A stretch of 64,000 nucleotides of DNA, from the NCBI RefSeq assembly GCF_964204645.1, contig NC_134030.1:4813855-4877854 (forward strand). Reading direction: 5' to 3'. Numbering within the stretch: position 1 is the first letter of the stretch; every line of letters starts with the position of its first letter. A program made the position numbers and the translations under genes. Of this stretch, positions 1 to 9,824 are shown piece after piece. The stretch comes from Tubulanus polymorphus (taxonomy: Eukaryota > Nemertea > Palaeonemertea > Tubulaniformes > Tubulanidae). Below the pieces are notes generated by a model, which saw only the letters and a list, made by a program, of their open reading frames with translations, was not told where the DNA came from and made no database searches.

Positions 1-1620
1 TTGATTATCTCATCGGGTCCGGGTGACTTGTTATTTTTTAGTTTTTTGATTGCATTTATAACCTCTTCTTCAGTTAGGTCTCTATTAAGGGCATCAAAAT
101 TCAACGTTGCAAAATCGAAATCGAAATGTCCCTATGGGGGCTCAGTATTATCATAGTTGGGTTTTCTATTTAGTTTATGAAAATGGTTCACCAAGTCGTC
201 AAAATTTGCTTCACATTGTGGTGCATTCGCCTTTTTGCGGAAAAACTTCCAGAAACTTTTAGGATCAGACTTCTTTAACATTCTAATTTCTTGATTAGTT
301 CCTGTCGTGCGCGCATTTCGTTCACGATTAACCGATTGTTTATAGTTAGTGTATGCGTTGTTCAGAAATTGTTTAGTTTGTTCATTTTTGGTACTCTTAT
401 AGTGCCTTTTGGCACGCCTATATGCCCGGCGCTTTTCTATGACATTACGTGAATGGTGACGTGAGGCTTTATCATTGTTGGTACGTTTACCTAGTAATCT
501 TTCCCCCATTGTATCTGGAGCCGTTCGCTTTAACGTGTCATAGAGACGTTTGTTACAAGTGTTAGGTTCCGCCTGGTTTAATAAATCTTGCTGGATAATA
601 TCAATGCCCGTACTATTATGGATTTTATCCATGTAATCAACTATTTTAGATTTGTTCCAATTAATCTTTCGTGATCTATTTACAGGTTCTTCGTTGGTTT
701 CATTTATTATTGTTGATTTGCTAGAAATTTTGATTTCGATAGGGCAATGAACATCTGAAAATAGTCGGTCGAAACACAACACTTTAAAATGCACGATTTT
801 TTCAAATAGGGGATAACTCGCTATGCCGTAATCGACCACAGGAAAATTATCTGACTTATCTGACTTAACGCATGTGTGTTTGCCCACAATTTTATCTTCA
901 CCGAGACGACCATTACATATAAATATAGAGTGTGATTTACAAAATTCGACTAATCTGTAACCATAATTGTTGATGCCGTTATCGGAATTGGTTCTTTGTA
1001 GCATATCATTTACAGTTAACGAGCGAACAGCTAAAACGTCGTCTTGAAAAATTTCACCAAGGTCTGAATATTCTATATATCTGTCATCAATGGGCGTATA
1101 GTCTAAAAGGTTGCGAGTGTGAGCGTTGAAATCGCCACACAATAAGAGGTATTAGTTGTCACAGTTATAAAGTGATATTAATTCAGAATCTAAATCGTCG
1201 AACAATTCGGCTCTTCCGTAAATACTACTCTCAGGGGGGATATACGCGGAACCTAAAAGTAAATCTTTATCTTCATTTAACATTTTTTTAATCAAATTTA
1301 AGCCAGTGAATTAGTTTACTCGTTTTCTTCTCCATGGTTACACATTTTTTCAGTACCTTTTTTATAAGAATGACAATTCCACCTGACCGTCTCACTGATA
1401 GATTTGTTCGGTTGTTCACATATGGGAAAAATCCAAGCTTTTCACAGAAGTCATTCAGCCAAAACTCGTCTGAACTGTCTAGTTTTGTCTCGGTGAGAAT
1501 TACTATATCGTTACAGAGTAGAAGATCAATAAATTCATCGTATTTACTTTTCGATTTAAGCCCGCAAACATTTAAGTTCAACAGTGATATACTAGGGGTG
1601 TTTCCACTTTTCGTATCCAC
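1..1620 (-). pseudogene. LINE ORF2: endonuclease and start of reverse transcriptase, broken
   Basis: The endonuclease would nick target DNA and the reverse transcriptase would copy the element into the nick. Open blocks lie at 1288-1620 (N-terminal half of the endonuclease, with LTETKLD), at 132-1142 (GDFNAH, then a basic linker ending in a KSFWKFFRKK-type segment) and at 1-about 120 (NNKSPGPDEI, the opening motif of non-LTR reverse transcriptases). Between the blocks there are stops and frame changes, with recognisable endonuclease residues such as YIPPESS-like sequence around 1200-1250 lying out of frame. The palm motifs are not in the window. Confidence 0.85.
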
Positions 1621-2366
1621 CCAATCCTATTCCGCGTTCATCTCTAGTATTGCCCGTGCATTTTCTAAGGCGGCACTAATGCTATCGGGTCCAGTGTTTT
1701 CAGTAATCACGCTGTCGGTCGATGTCGATGCTTTCGCTTTCTTAGGTACTTGTTTCACCCTCTCTCTTATTTTGCTGCTGTTGTGTGGGGGTTTCTTCCG
1801 TGATATCTTCGGATGGGGGTCTCTCGCATTTTTTGTCGTCTTTTCTTCTAGCTGTTTCTACGTGTCTGCTCGTATTATGTTCTTTGGTGTTATAACGATT
1901 AGTATCGGTGTAGTTATTATCGGGCTCTTGGTTGTTGATCAATGTACCGTTGCTAGCCATTTTTAGATTTTTTCCACCAGGTATCATGTGTAATAGTTTA
2001 CGGGTGTTAATTTCATGAAGGCGCTCTATATGAAATTTTCTGCTTCTGAGCAATACAGCTACGAATTTCCTGTTATTTTTCAGTTTACGCTTAGCTCGCA
2101 ATATTTCGATTTTAATGTTTTTGTTCTATGATCACACAGTTGTCGGGGTCGTCTAGGGGATCTCGCTTTATATTGGAATTCACTTCTATTTGCAAATCCA
2201 TGCATAAATTTTCCAATTTTTTCATGTCGGATTTTGATGCTGCTAACTCAATTTTGCATTTTGCTATCGTGGTATTGGCTTTTTTAAGTTTCGCGGTGAG
2301 GGCGGCATTTTCTTCGGCTATATCATCTAGTTTTGCGCTGGCGAACTCAGAGGAAGTTTTAAGATC
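1621..2366 (-). pseudogene. LINE ORF1-like protein, broken
   Basis: Two open blocks in different frames, 2112-2366 and 1742-2101, look like one former protein. The first is a heptad-rich helix (repeated E, K, L, A, with LKKANTTIAKCKIEL) typical of the coiled coil of ORF1 proteins. The second is basic, beginning RAKRKLKNNRKF, and turns polar with a Q-rich end. A frameshift lies near 2101-2112 and a stop near 1742. The apparent start codon of the first block, at 2390, falls in host sequence to the right of the element boundary and so is fortuitous. RNA binding is inferred only from family behaviour. Confidence 0.6.
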
Positions 2367-2694
2367 GGCTTGTATATGATGCCAGCGCATTTGAAGTGCT
2401 CTCGCCCTGACGTCATGGCAATTATTTTAAACCGGTTTGTTATTCTGAATATACTGCGCGATATGCCGTATAAAATGCATAATGCATTCACCAGTGCGCA
2501 TGTGAAAACGTGTAAAAATATTTGTGACAAAGGTAATGTCTAGTGCATCAAATATTTGATATACCAGTAAGCTTAGCTTATGTGAAACATCCGAAAACAA
2601 GAAACATAAACAAAATCAGTTTACTACCAATTGCTGATTTATCAATTTTATCAAAGCTTCAAATGATACTTTAATTTTTTTTGTTTTAGATAAC
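2367..2694 (+). repeat. Copy of the ATP-grasp gene upstream region
   Basis: This stretch aligns with 6077-6420, the segment just upstream of the third ATP-grasp copy, with scattered differences and one length change in an ATAATGC run. It ends in the same TTTTAGATAACATAT string that precedes the start codon at 6423. It is therefore the former 5' flank of the first, truncated ATP-grasp copy. It may carry promoter or 5' untranslated sequence, but no TATA box or other site was identified with confidence. Confidence 0.85.
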
Positions 2695-2698
2695 ATAT

Positions 2699-3416
2699 CA
2701 TTCATTGGTCAGTAACAGTTGTTTTGGCCTTGCAGAAGTGCTGTTCTAGGATGCGCTTACCCGTCCAAATTCCCTCGAGATCTTCAAGATAAATTATGGC
2801 GTGAATTTGATGATATTGTCGGGCGTATGAATGAACTAGGATTCGACAACCAATTCGTCCACGTTGAAATTTTCATCATGGCCGATAATTCGATCAAAAT
2901 AATCGAAATCAACCATCGTTTGTCGACGGTCGTAGCACCACTTTACAGAGCGTGTCTTCACGATGGTAACGTAGTGGTCGCTCTGATGGAAATGAACCGA
3001 GGAATAATTCCGACACACCCGCGGCCGAACGCTAAGTGTGGCATCGGTGGACAAGTGGTAACGTTCAAATCCGACTTAGCTAAAGATCTTATCGACTTTA
3101 AGTACGCGAAGTCGATTCCTGATGTTGTTATCATAAAATCACCAAATGAAAATGTAGTTTATCCTCGTGATGATGGTGGATGTTTTATAGGTGTCGTTAG
3201 CGCCTTTGGTGACAACCATCAAGGTAAACCAATGTATCTGAAATATATCATGTACCAAATATCAAGAATGCATTTACGTATGCCATGAATAATTCTACGT
3301 TTTTCTTCCACATTTCAGTTGCATTCAGAGAGTTTTTGCGCATTTCTAGAATGATTTTGAAACAACCTGAATACAGCCCTGCTGAGATCACTGATGGTGA
3401 AGGCACTTCTGATTGA
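2699..3416 (+). pseudogene. ATP-grasp ligase copy A, internally deleted
   Basis: The open stretch after the junction encodes the C-terminal half of the ATP-grasp fold (AYPSKFP, HVEIF, EINHRLS). A donor follows 3223, and an acceptor before 3319 opens a second exon ending at 3416, as in the two intact copies. The first about 224 codons are missing: the ATAT at 2695-2698 replaces everything between ATAT at 6421-6424 and ATAT at 7093-7096 of copy C, a 672-base deletion with 4 bases of microhomology. A further 5-base gap near 2718 (ATACG in copy C) shifts the frame, and no ATG remains. The second exon ends differently from the other copies (PAEITDGEGTSD). It is a pseudogene unless an unseen upstream exon feeds it. 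Confidence 0.88.
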
Positions 3417-4269
3417 CCCAAACTGTACTACACGATTGTCCTTCGATCACCCGCTCTACATTGCATTTCTACTACATGTAGCAGCTAATTTATTAACATT
3501 TTATTGGAAATATCTATGATGTTTTTTTTTTGGTAAATAAGTAAATACATGTGATCGAATCAATGAATTCTCTAAGTTTAAATTATTGAATCTCTCTGAT
3601 CTATTCATCATTTCGTTGCTGTGTTAAACTTGATGGTTTCGTTGAATAAAGCGCTATGTTTTATGTTGCATTAATTCTGACTATGTCATAACGCTCGTGA
3701 GCCGCGCTGACCTCATTTAAGAGCTTAATATGTATGCACAAAAATATATGAAACCGAGTTCGAGTTACATTGTGACTATCAAACCATCGCCCAGATAACA
3801 AACCGAACCGTAATAAATGAAAATTACTCTTTCTTGGCATAGTTTTTAATGTATTGATTATAAGGCTTTCTTTGCACAGGTCATAGTAAATTCAAGGTTT
3901 ATTTAACCTACAATAAATTCAGATAATACCGCACCTATGTTAGACATTGGTGGTATCTTCAAGTCAAGAAGTAAGTTTAACGTTTATTACCGATTGTTTC
4001 ACTCTTGAATTGTTGTTTTCTTGCTCTAAGGAAGATATTTCTAGTTCGTTGGAAACCTAGATGATTTAATACCGTAACTTATGAAAGATTTATATTCCTT
4101 AAGTACAAGGACGAACGCAAACGTTGTTATATCGCCTTCTTACCTATAAATTCATATCGTTATTTGTAGAAAAAATCTGATCAACTGTCAATTACAAAAA
4201 GGTGCACTGTGTAATCACTTTCTAAGTCGGTTATTTACCGGTTTCAGATATCGTACGATATAGATTATC
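3417..4269. other. Spacer between ATP-grasp copies A and B
   Basis: No coding exon is visible. It starts with the 3' flank of copy A, which has an AATAAA near 3644 as a likely polyadenylation signal. The right end carries a TTTCAG at about 4242-4247 just upstream of the copy B start codon, which may be a 3' splice site for an untranslated first exon. Confidence 0.5.
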
Positions 4270-5604
4270 ATGGCAGCATCGATAAAAGTAGCGATCCTGT
4301 GCTCAGGAAGGGAGGGCGAGGCGTTTGCCGAGGGTATATTCGGAAATATTCCACAAGAAATGAAGACGGAAAATGCCACATTTGTCAATATCCTGCTGAA
4401 ACCCGAGGAGAGTCTGCTAGAATTTACGCTTCGATGTATAGAGCAAATAAAACGGGAAAACTTCGACTTTGTCATATCATTAACCGACAGTACAGCGGTA
4501 GTACACGCTAAAATCTCGTCCGTTTTGCCAAAGATTCCCGGTCCGTCGTTGGATTCGGTAATGGCGGCGTTTAACAAGATTCACGCACGCAAATACCTGA
4601 TGAAAGATGGTGGAGGCGTGAGGTATACCCACTTAGACCTGAATGCTAGTCCGCAAGATATATCAGATGCCGTCAAACTGGTCGGTTTACCGGCGTTCAT
4701 TAAGCCAGTGGCCTTGCAGTATTCAATCGGAGTGGAAAGAATTGACGACGAGAATGATATCAAACCATGTCTTCACATTATTAAAGAAATGGATATTCTA
4801 TACCAGAATGATGTCACCGGCGTCTTCGAAATCATACCTGATGAAGATGGGGCCATATTGGAAGAATATATCGATTCAGAAGCAACAGCTTCAGTTGAAG
4901 GGTGCGTCGCGAACGGAAATATCATTCATTGGTCAATAACAGACACATTGTTTTGGCCCAGCAGACCTAGTGCTGTTCTAGGATGCGCTTACCCGTCCAA
5001 ATTCCCTCGAGATCTTCAAGATAAATTATGGCGCGAATTTGATGATATTGTCGGGCGTATGATTGAACTAGGATTCGACAACCAATTCGTCCACGTTGAA
5101 ATGTTTATCATGGCCGATAATTCGATCAAAATAATCGAAATCAACCATCGTTTGTCAACGATCGTAGCGCCTCTTTACAGGGCGTGTCTTCACGATGGTA
5201 ACGTAGGGGTCGCTCTGATGGAAATGAACCGAGGAATAATTCCGAAACACCCGCGGCCGAACGGGAAGTGTGGTCTCGGTGGACCTCTGGTTATATTCAA
5301 ATCAGGGGTAGCTAAAGATCTAATCGACTTTGAATACGCTAAGTCTATTCCCGATGTTGTGATCATAAAATCACCGAATGAAAATATATTTTATCCTGGT
5401 GATGATGGTGGATGTGTCGTAGGTACAGTTGGTGTATTTGGAGAAAACCATGAAGGTAAATATATGTTATGTTGTTATATCAGACAAACATCAAGACGCG
5501 GATAATTCTATCTATTTCTGGTTATTGCAGATACATTCAACAAATTTTTGCGCATTTCGAGACGAATTTTGAAACATCCGGAATACAGCCCCGCTCACTG
5601 GTAG
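4270..5604 (+). CDS. ATP-grasp family ligase, copy B
   Basis: ATP-grasp enzymes join a carboxylate to an amine or thiol through an acyl-phosphate; the substrate here is unknown. Exons are 4270-5455 and 5531-5604, giving about 419 residues. Visible features: an N-terminal alpha/beta domain (KVAILCSGREGEAF, residues 6-19), a linker with KIPGPSLDSV, the ATP-binding lysine in FIKP (143-146) followed by SIGV, the acidic LEEYI (197-201), and the metal-binding HVE (275-277) and EINHR (290-294). It has no signal peptide or membrane segment. The fold recalls the ligase half of carnosine synthase and bacterial ATP-grasp amide ligases, but it is much shorter than carnosine synthase. The start codon is chosen because it aligns with the second Met of copy C. 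Both exons end with the conserved FLRISRRILKH segment before the stop. Confidence 0.85.
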
Positions 5605-5849
5605 TGATTATACACACCATCGCGTGTGATCGACCTCCACTCAATACTGTGGTTGGCCTTTCAACTTATTTTGCGTATGGCTGTACATTGTAAACTGTTG
5701 CCTCGCTTTGAACCAGGAAAAGACGTTAGAATCGACTTCAGAATTATGTGTATGGTACTCATTATCCACTCCCAAATCTCGACGATACAAGCCTAGCTCA
5801 AATACGTTACAGATTGTGGACTCGGATTAAGCTTCGAGGGGTGCTGGTG

Positions 5850-5985
5850 TCAGTCGATGTGCACAACGTCATTAATATTAGCATTTCAAAATAACAATTA
5901 CTAGTATGATTTTTGAAGTTAACTTTTAATTAGATATATTTCATAAGTCTTATTTTCTAATCAATGATGTTCATGCCTTTTCAGA
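5850..5985 (+). repeat. Dispersed repeat, copy 1
   Basis: It shares TCGATGTGCAC, TTTCAAAATAACAATTAC and TTTCATAA-type blocks in the same order as 32594-32735, in the same orientation, about 26.7 kb away. No terminal repeats or coding capacity were seen, so the class is unknown. Confidence 0.65.
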
Positions 5986-6076
5986 AATATTTCACTATAA
6001 CCCAATGTGTTATTCTTTAAGGCTTCTAGTTAGCTTTTTTGTTTACGAGTACCATAATTGATAGCAATTAAGTATA

Positions 6077-6422
6077 GGCTTGTATATGATGCCAGCGTAT
6101 TTGAAGTGCTTTCGCCCTGACGTCGTGGCAATCTTTTTTTAAACCGGTTTGTTATTCTGAATATACTGCGCAACATGCCGTATATAATGCATAATGCATA
6201 ATGCATAATGCATTCACCAGTGCGCATGTGAAAACGTGTAAAAAAAATTGTCACAAAGGTATTGTCTAGTGCATCAAATATTTGATATACCAGGTAAGCT
6301 TAGCTTATGTGAAACATCCGAAAACAAGAAACATAAACAAAATCACTTTACTACCAATTGCTGATTTATCACTTTTATCAAAGCTTCAAATGATACTCTA
6401 ATTTGTTTGTTTTAGATAACAT
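6077..6422 (+). repeat. Upstream segment shared with ATP-grasp copy A
   Basis: It aligns with 2367-2696. The match starts at GGCTTGTATATGATGCC and runs to the ATAT at the start codon. It includes the CGCCCTGACGTC, ACCGGTTTGTTATTC and TGCGCATGTGAAAACG blocks. TGACGTC resembles a CRE/ATF site; in copy A the same place reads TGACGTCA, a perfect CRE palindrome. That is suggestive only. The segment marks copy C as the closest relative of copy A. Confidence 0.8.
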
Positions 6423-7800
6423 ATGGCAGAAAGAATTATGGCGGCACCATTGGCAAGAATAGCACTTCTCTGTTCAGGACGGGATGGAGAGGCATTTGCT
6501 GAAGATATAGTTGGTAACATTCCTCAAGAAATGAAGACGGAAAATGTTATATTTGTCACCATCATGCTGAAACCCGAGGAGAGTCTGCTAGAATTTACGC
6601 TACGATGTATAGAGCAAATAAAACGAGAAAACTTCGACTTCGTCATATCATTAACCGACAGTACAGTGGTAGTACACGCTAAAATCTCGTCCGTTTTGCC
6701 AAAGATTCCCGGTCCGTCGTTGGATTCGGTAATGGCGGCGTTTAACAAGATTCACGCACGCAAATTCCTAATGAAAGATGGTGGAGGCGTGAGGTATACC
6801 CACTTAGACCTGAATGCTAGTCCGCAAGATATATCAGATGCCGTCAAACTGGTCGGTTTACCGGCGTTCATTAAGCCTGTGGCCTTGCAGTATTCAATCG
6901 GAGTGGAAAGAATTGACAACGAGAATGATATCAAACCATGTCTTCACATCATTAAAGAAATGGATATTCTATACCAGAAAAATGATGTCACCGGCGTCTT
7001 CGAAATCATACCTGATGAAGATGGGGCCATATTGGAACAATATATCGATTCAGAAGCAATGGCTACAGTTGAAGGGTGTGTCGCTAACGGAAATATCATT
7101 CATTGGTCAATAACAGATACGTTGTTTTGGCCTTGCAGAAGCGCTGTTCTAGGATGCGCTTACCCGTCCAAATTCCCTCGAGATCTTCAAGATAAATTAT
7201 GGCGTGAATTTGATGATATTGTCGGGCGTATGATTGAACTAGGATTCGACAACCAATTCGTGCACGTTGAAATATTCATCATGGCCGATAATTCGATCAA
7301 AATAATCGAAATCAACCATCGTTTGTCGACAGTCGTAGCGCCACTTTACAGAGCGTGTCTTCACGATGGTAACGTAGGGGTCGCTCTGATGGAAATGAAC
7401 CGAGGAACAATTCCGAAACACCCGCGGCCGAACGGGAAATGTGGTCTCGGTGGACTTCTGGTTATGTTTAAATCGGGGGTAGCTAAAGATCTAATCGACT
7501 TTGAATACGCGAAGTCGATTCCCGATGTTGTGATCATAAAATCGCCGAATGAAAATATATTTTATCCTGGTGACGATGGTGGATGTGTCGTTGGTACGGT
7601 TTGTGTCGTTGGTGACAACCATGAAGGTAGGCTATAATGTGTATTATTAATCCAACATCAAGATGTATTCACATGCGGATTCATGTAATTCTATTCATTT
7701 CATCTACATTACAGATACATTAGAAGAATTTTTGCGCATTTCGAGACGAATTCTGAAACATCAGGAAAACAGCCCCGCTCAGCTCGGTGATGACCTTTGA
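6423..7800 (+). CDS. ATP-grasp family ligase, copy C
   Basis: Exons 6423-7626 and 7715-7800 give about 429 residues, very similar to copy B throughout. All ATP-grasp landmarks are kept: FIKP plus SIGV for ATP, an acidic LEQYI strand, HVEIF and EINHRLS for metal binding. It differs by eight or nine extra N-terminal residues (a second Met aligns with the copy B start), one extra residue near 180, and a one-residue change in length near 230 (WPCRSA against WPSRPSA in copy B). The C-terminal tail is longer, ending PAQLGDDL. The two intact tandem copies suggest dosage or substrate divergence. The reaction is unknown; amide or peptide ligation is an inference from the fold. Confidence 0.85.
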
Positions 7801-8200
7801 TACACACCGCCGCTCATGGATTGACCTCCGTTCAATACTGTGATAGTGTCCTTTTTTTCATATTTTTTCGTGCAGATAGTTCATTATGATTCTGGCCGAA
7901 ACAAATGCCAGACATCTTACAGATACATTACGGATGCCTTTCCGTCAATTAAATTCATCTTGTTTCGTATAATTACTGATTTGATACTGTACTTTTGATA
8001 GCAATACTGTAAAATAATATCTCAATTAATACATTAGAATTGGTTGTGTCATCCTGTATTCGTTGTGTCAACACAAAAAATATACATATTTAAATGATGT
8101 AATCGTCGTATTATGTTTATAATGATTTATTTTTCACTTAAAGATAGTTTAGATGAAATGAAAAATGTAAGTGCTGAATAAAGTGATTCTTCCAATAAAT

Positions 8201-8221
8201 CGTTGAGATAAAATCTCAACG
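8201..8221. repeat. Perfect 9-bp inverted repeat
   Basis: Arms CGTTGAGAT and ATCTCAACG are separated by AAA. The hairpin lies about 400 bases after the copy C stop codon, and just after an AATAAA near 8179. No function is assigned. Confidence 0.7.
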
Positions 8222-8504
8222 TTTTCGTGGACACATGTCTCATCCCACGAGGCACCTTCACCAAGAACCTTAGTGTCTGTTGTACCACAGTGTCTGGGTA
8301 CACTAGGATCGTAGAGCGACGGAGATCACTGTGGAGACTGGACACCCACACTACAGGACTGGGTGAACAAATGCCTTGCATGTGCATTTCTGCAGCGATT
8401 CAGTGGTCAGGGAATTTTCAGTGTGATCATTATAATGAACATTTCTACCTGGGAAGGCAGTGAACTTCTTCTAGGAGTAATTCTATTCCGGCTGTTCTCA
8501 AAAC

Positions 8505-8650
8505 TTGACCGTCAAAGGCTGCCCCTATAGATAACAGTAGCGGTTATCATGTGAACTATGCCCGCAATATACCTTCTGCGGAATGTGAGTAAAGTTAGTT
8601 CGCATATTCACCGTCAACGATATATTTTGGGGCAGCACTTGATGGGTTAA
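8505..8650 (-). mobile_element. MITE, family 1, degraded copy
   Basis: Imperfect terminal inverted repeats are seen: the left end reads TTGACCGTCAAAGGCTGCC, and the right end is the complement of TTAACCCATCAAGTGCTGCC. The interior, read on the minus strand, matches the interior of 31294-31451 (blocks ACGGTGAATAT and CGAACTAACTT in the same order). The element is too short for a transposase and must have moved by an enzyme supplied in trans. Confidence 0.8.
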
Positions 8651-8712
8651 ATCTCGATGCTTCTACTGTGGCACGTGAATAATAGTCCCATTAAGTATTT
8701 GTTCTGTTTAAA

Positions 8713-8740
8713 CATAGAACTATAACAGAATAGTTCTATG
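8713..8740. repeat. Inverted repeat, 11-bp arms
   Basis: CATAGAACTAT and ATAGTTCTATG flank a 6-base loop, with weaker pairing continuing outward into TTTAAA/GGTTTAA. It may be a small foldback element or chance. Confidence 0.6.
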
Positions 8741-9421
8741 GTTTAATGAAGCACCTTAATTAGTTAACTATGACAATTGATGATCAATGTTGATAACAAA
8801 GATGAAGTGGCGCTATCGTACGGGCGGGTCGAGCGAACCCAAATAAAATGGCTGCCCCCATGACAAATTTTCCTCGGGTTTTGGCGAAACGTTCTCATTA
8901 CATGCATAGTTCCTACGTTGAAGATAACTGAAGGGTAAACACTGAGTAAACAACATACAAAGTTCGATTCTTTCAAAAGTTTGAAACTGACACGAATGCA
9001 ATATTTAAGTTGAAATTGAATTTTTGTTGGAAGGCGCCTACGAGTACGACTAATTTAATTTAAATTATTTATTTTACCAAACCTCTATCTACGCCGAGTG
9101 ATGAAGGTTCGTTAGTTCAATGTTCTATTATTGTCCTTCATTATTATTAAACATTTAACCAAGCAGCAATTAATTACTTACACTAATGGTCTAAGAGTAA
9201 GAGAGTGGCATCATAGATATATTTAGGGTAAACTATTTATCACTGAACTAGGGCCTAGATAACGTTTATTTAGACGCTCAGCCTATTTTTATGACATAGA
9301 TGAACGACACCAGCTATATTTACGATGTTTCATTCTGATTGGCTAATTCACTTTGCGCATGTGCACTGGAGTGCACGAATTCGAAGAAAGTTCGGAGAAC
9401 AGAGTGAGAGAAAATAGAGCG

Positions 9422-9495
9422 GATCGAGCGAGACTCTAACCTGGGCCAGTAAATTACTAGCGCAGCATCATACCACTAGACCGCCAAACTCGCTG
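9422..9495 (-). repeat. Degenerate tRNA-Pro-like sequence
   Basis: On the minus strand the 74 bases start AGCGAG and the pairing partner CTCGCT lies near the 3' end. GGTCTAGTGGTATGATG matches the D-arm and A box of eukaryotic tRNA-Pro. The B box is decayed (AGGTTAGAGTC) and the anticodon arm does not pair. It is best read as a tRNA pseudogene or a SINE head and not as a working tRNA gene. Confidence 0.5.
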
Positions 9496-9537
9496 AAAAC
9501 CAACCGGATGTTTTAACTAGGCCTACATATAGCCTCA

Positions 9538-9595
9538 CCTTACCCTAACCCTATCCCTAGTTGTGTGAAACAGAACCCTAATCCTAACCCTCTGG
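9538..9595. repeat. Short telomere-like (CCCTAA) patch
   Basis: Degenerate runs of CCCTAA-type units occur (TTACCCTAACCCTATCCC and ACCCTAATCCTAACCC) on either side of a unique spacer. It is too short and irregular for a telomere and is probably an interstitial relic or chance. Confidence 0.45.
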
Positions 9596-9824
9596 ACCTC
9601 TTCTCACCGTTTTGACACTAATCCTATCCCCTCAAAACCATAATCCTAAATTCAATATAAACGTAAAAATATAATTTACTACCGCTTTACGACGTCATAA
9701 AAATAGCCACTTCCTTAATTAGATTGAAATGAATTGTAGTCTTACGTTATTTGTAGGTAAATTAGTCTCTCTTACGCTTAGCCTAACAAGAGAAGAGAGG
9801 CAAAGCTGAGCTGTGATAAACAGA

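Larger units (their letters stand above)
1..2366 (-). mobile_element. Decayed non-LTR (LINE) retrotransposon, 5' and endonuclease part
   Basis: Minus-strand frames read, from right to left, a coiled-coil ORF1-like segment, an apurinic-type endonuclease and the first part of a reverse transcriptase. The endonuclease shows LNLNVCGL, TETKLD, SGGIVILIKK and GDFNAH; the reverse transcriptase start shows LKNNKSPGPDEI at the left edge. Several stops and frameshifts (near 125, 1142-1290, 1621-1742 and 2101-2112) break it, so it is a dead copy. Its right-hand (5') limit is placed at 2366 because from 2367 the sequence matches the flank of an ATP-grasp gene at 6077. The 3' end lies outside the window. 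The clade cannot be named without a search. Confidence 0.88.
5605..6422. other. Spacer between ATP-grasp copies B and C
   Basis: There is no coding exon. 5850-5985 is a dispersed repeat found again at 32594-32735, and 6077-6422 is the upstream segment shared with copy A. A short run of ATAATGC units lies at about 6186-6212. The start codon of copy C follows directly after TTTTAGATAACAT, so an untranslated upstream exon is possible. Confidence 0.6.
7801..9824. other. Gene-free stretch between the ATP-grasp array and YEATS2
   Basis: No convincing exon was found. The stretch holds a perfect small hairpin (8201-8221), a MITE (8505-8650), an inverted repeat (8713-8740), a tRNA-like relic (9422-9495) and a telomere-like patch (9538-9595). 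The right end is presumably the YEATS2 promoter and 5' untranslated region; no core promoter motif is clear. Confidence 0.5.

Noticed and set aside
1334-1966. 210-codon plus-strand frame
   Set aside because: It is the antisense of the LINE; composition is a hydrophobic mirror of the minus-strand coding frame.
9422-9495. Functional tRNA gene
   Set aside because: The anticodon arm does not pair and the B box is mutated.
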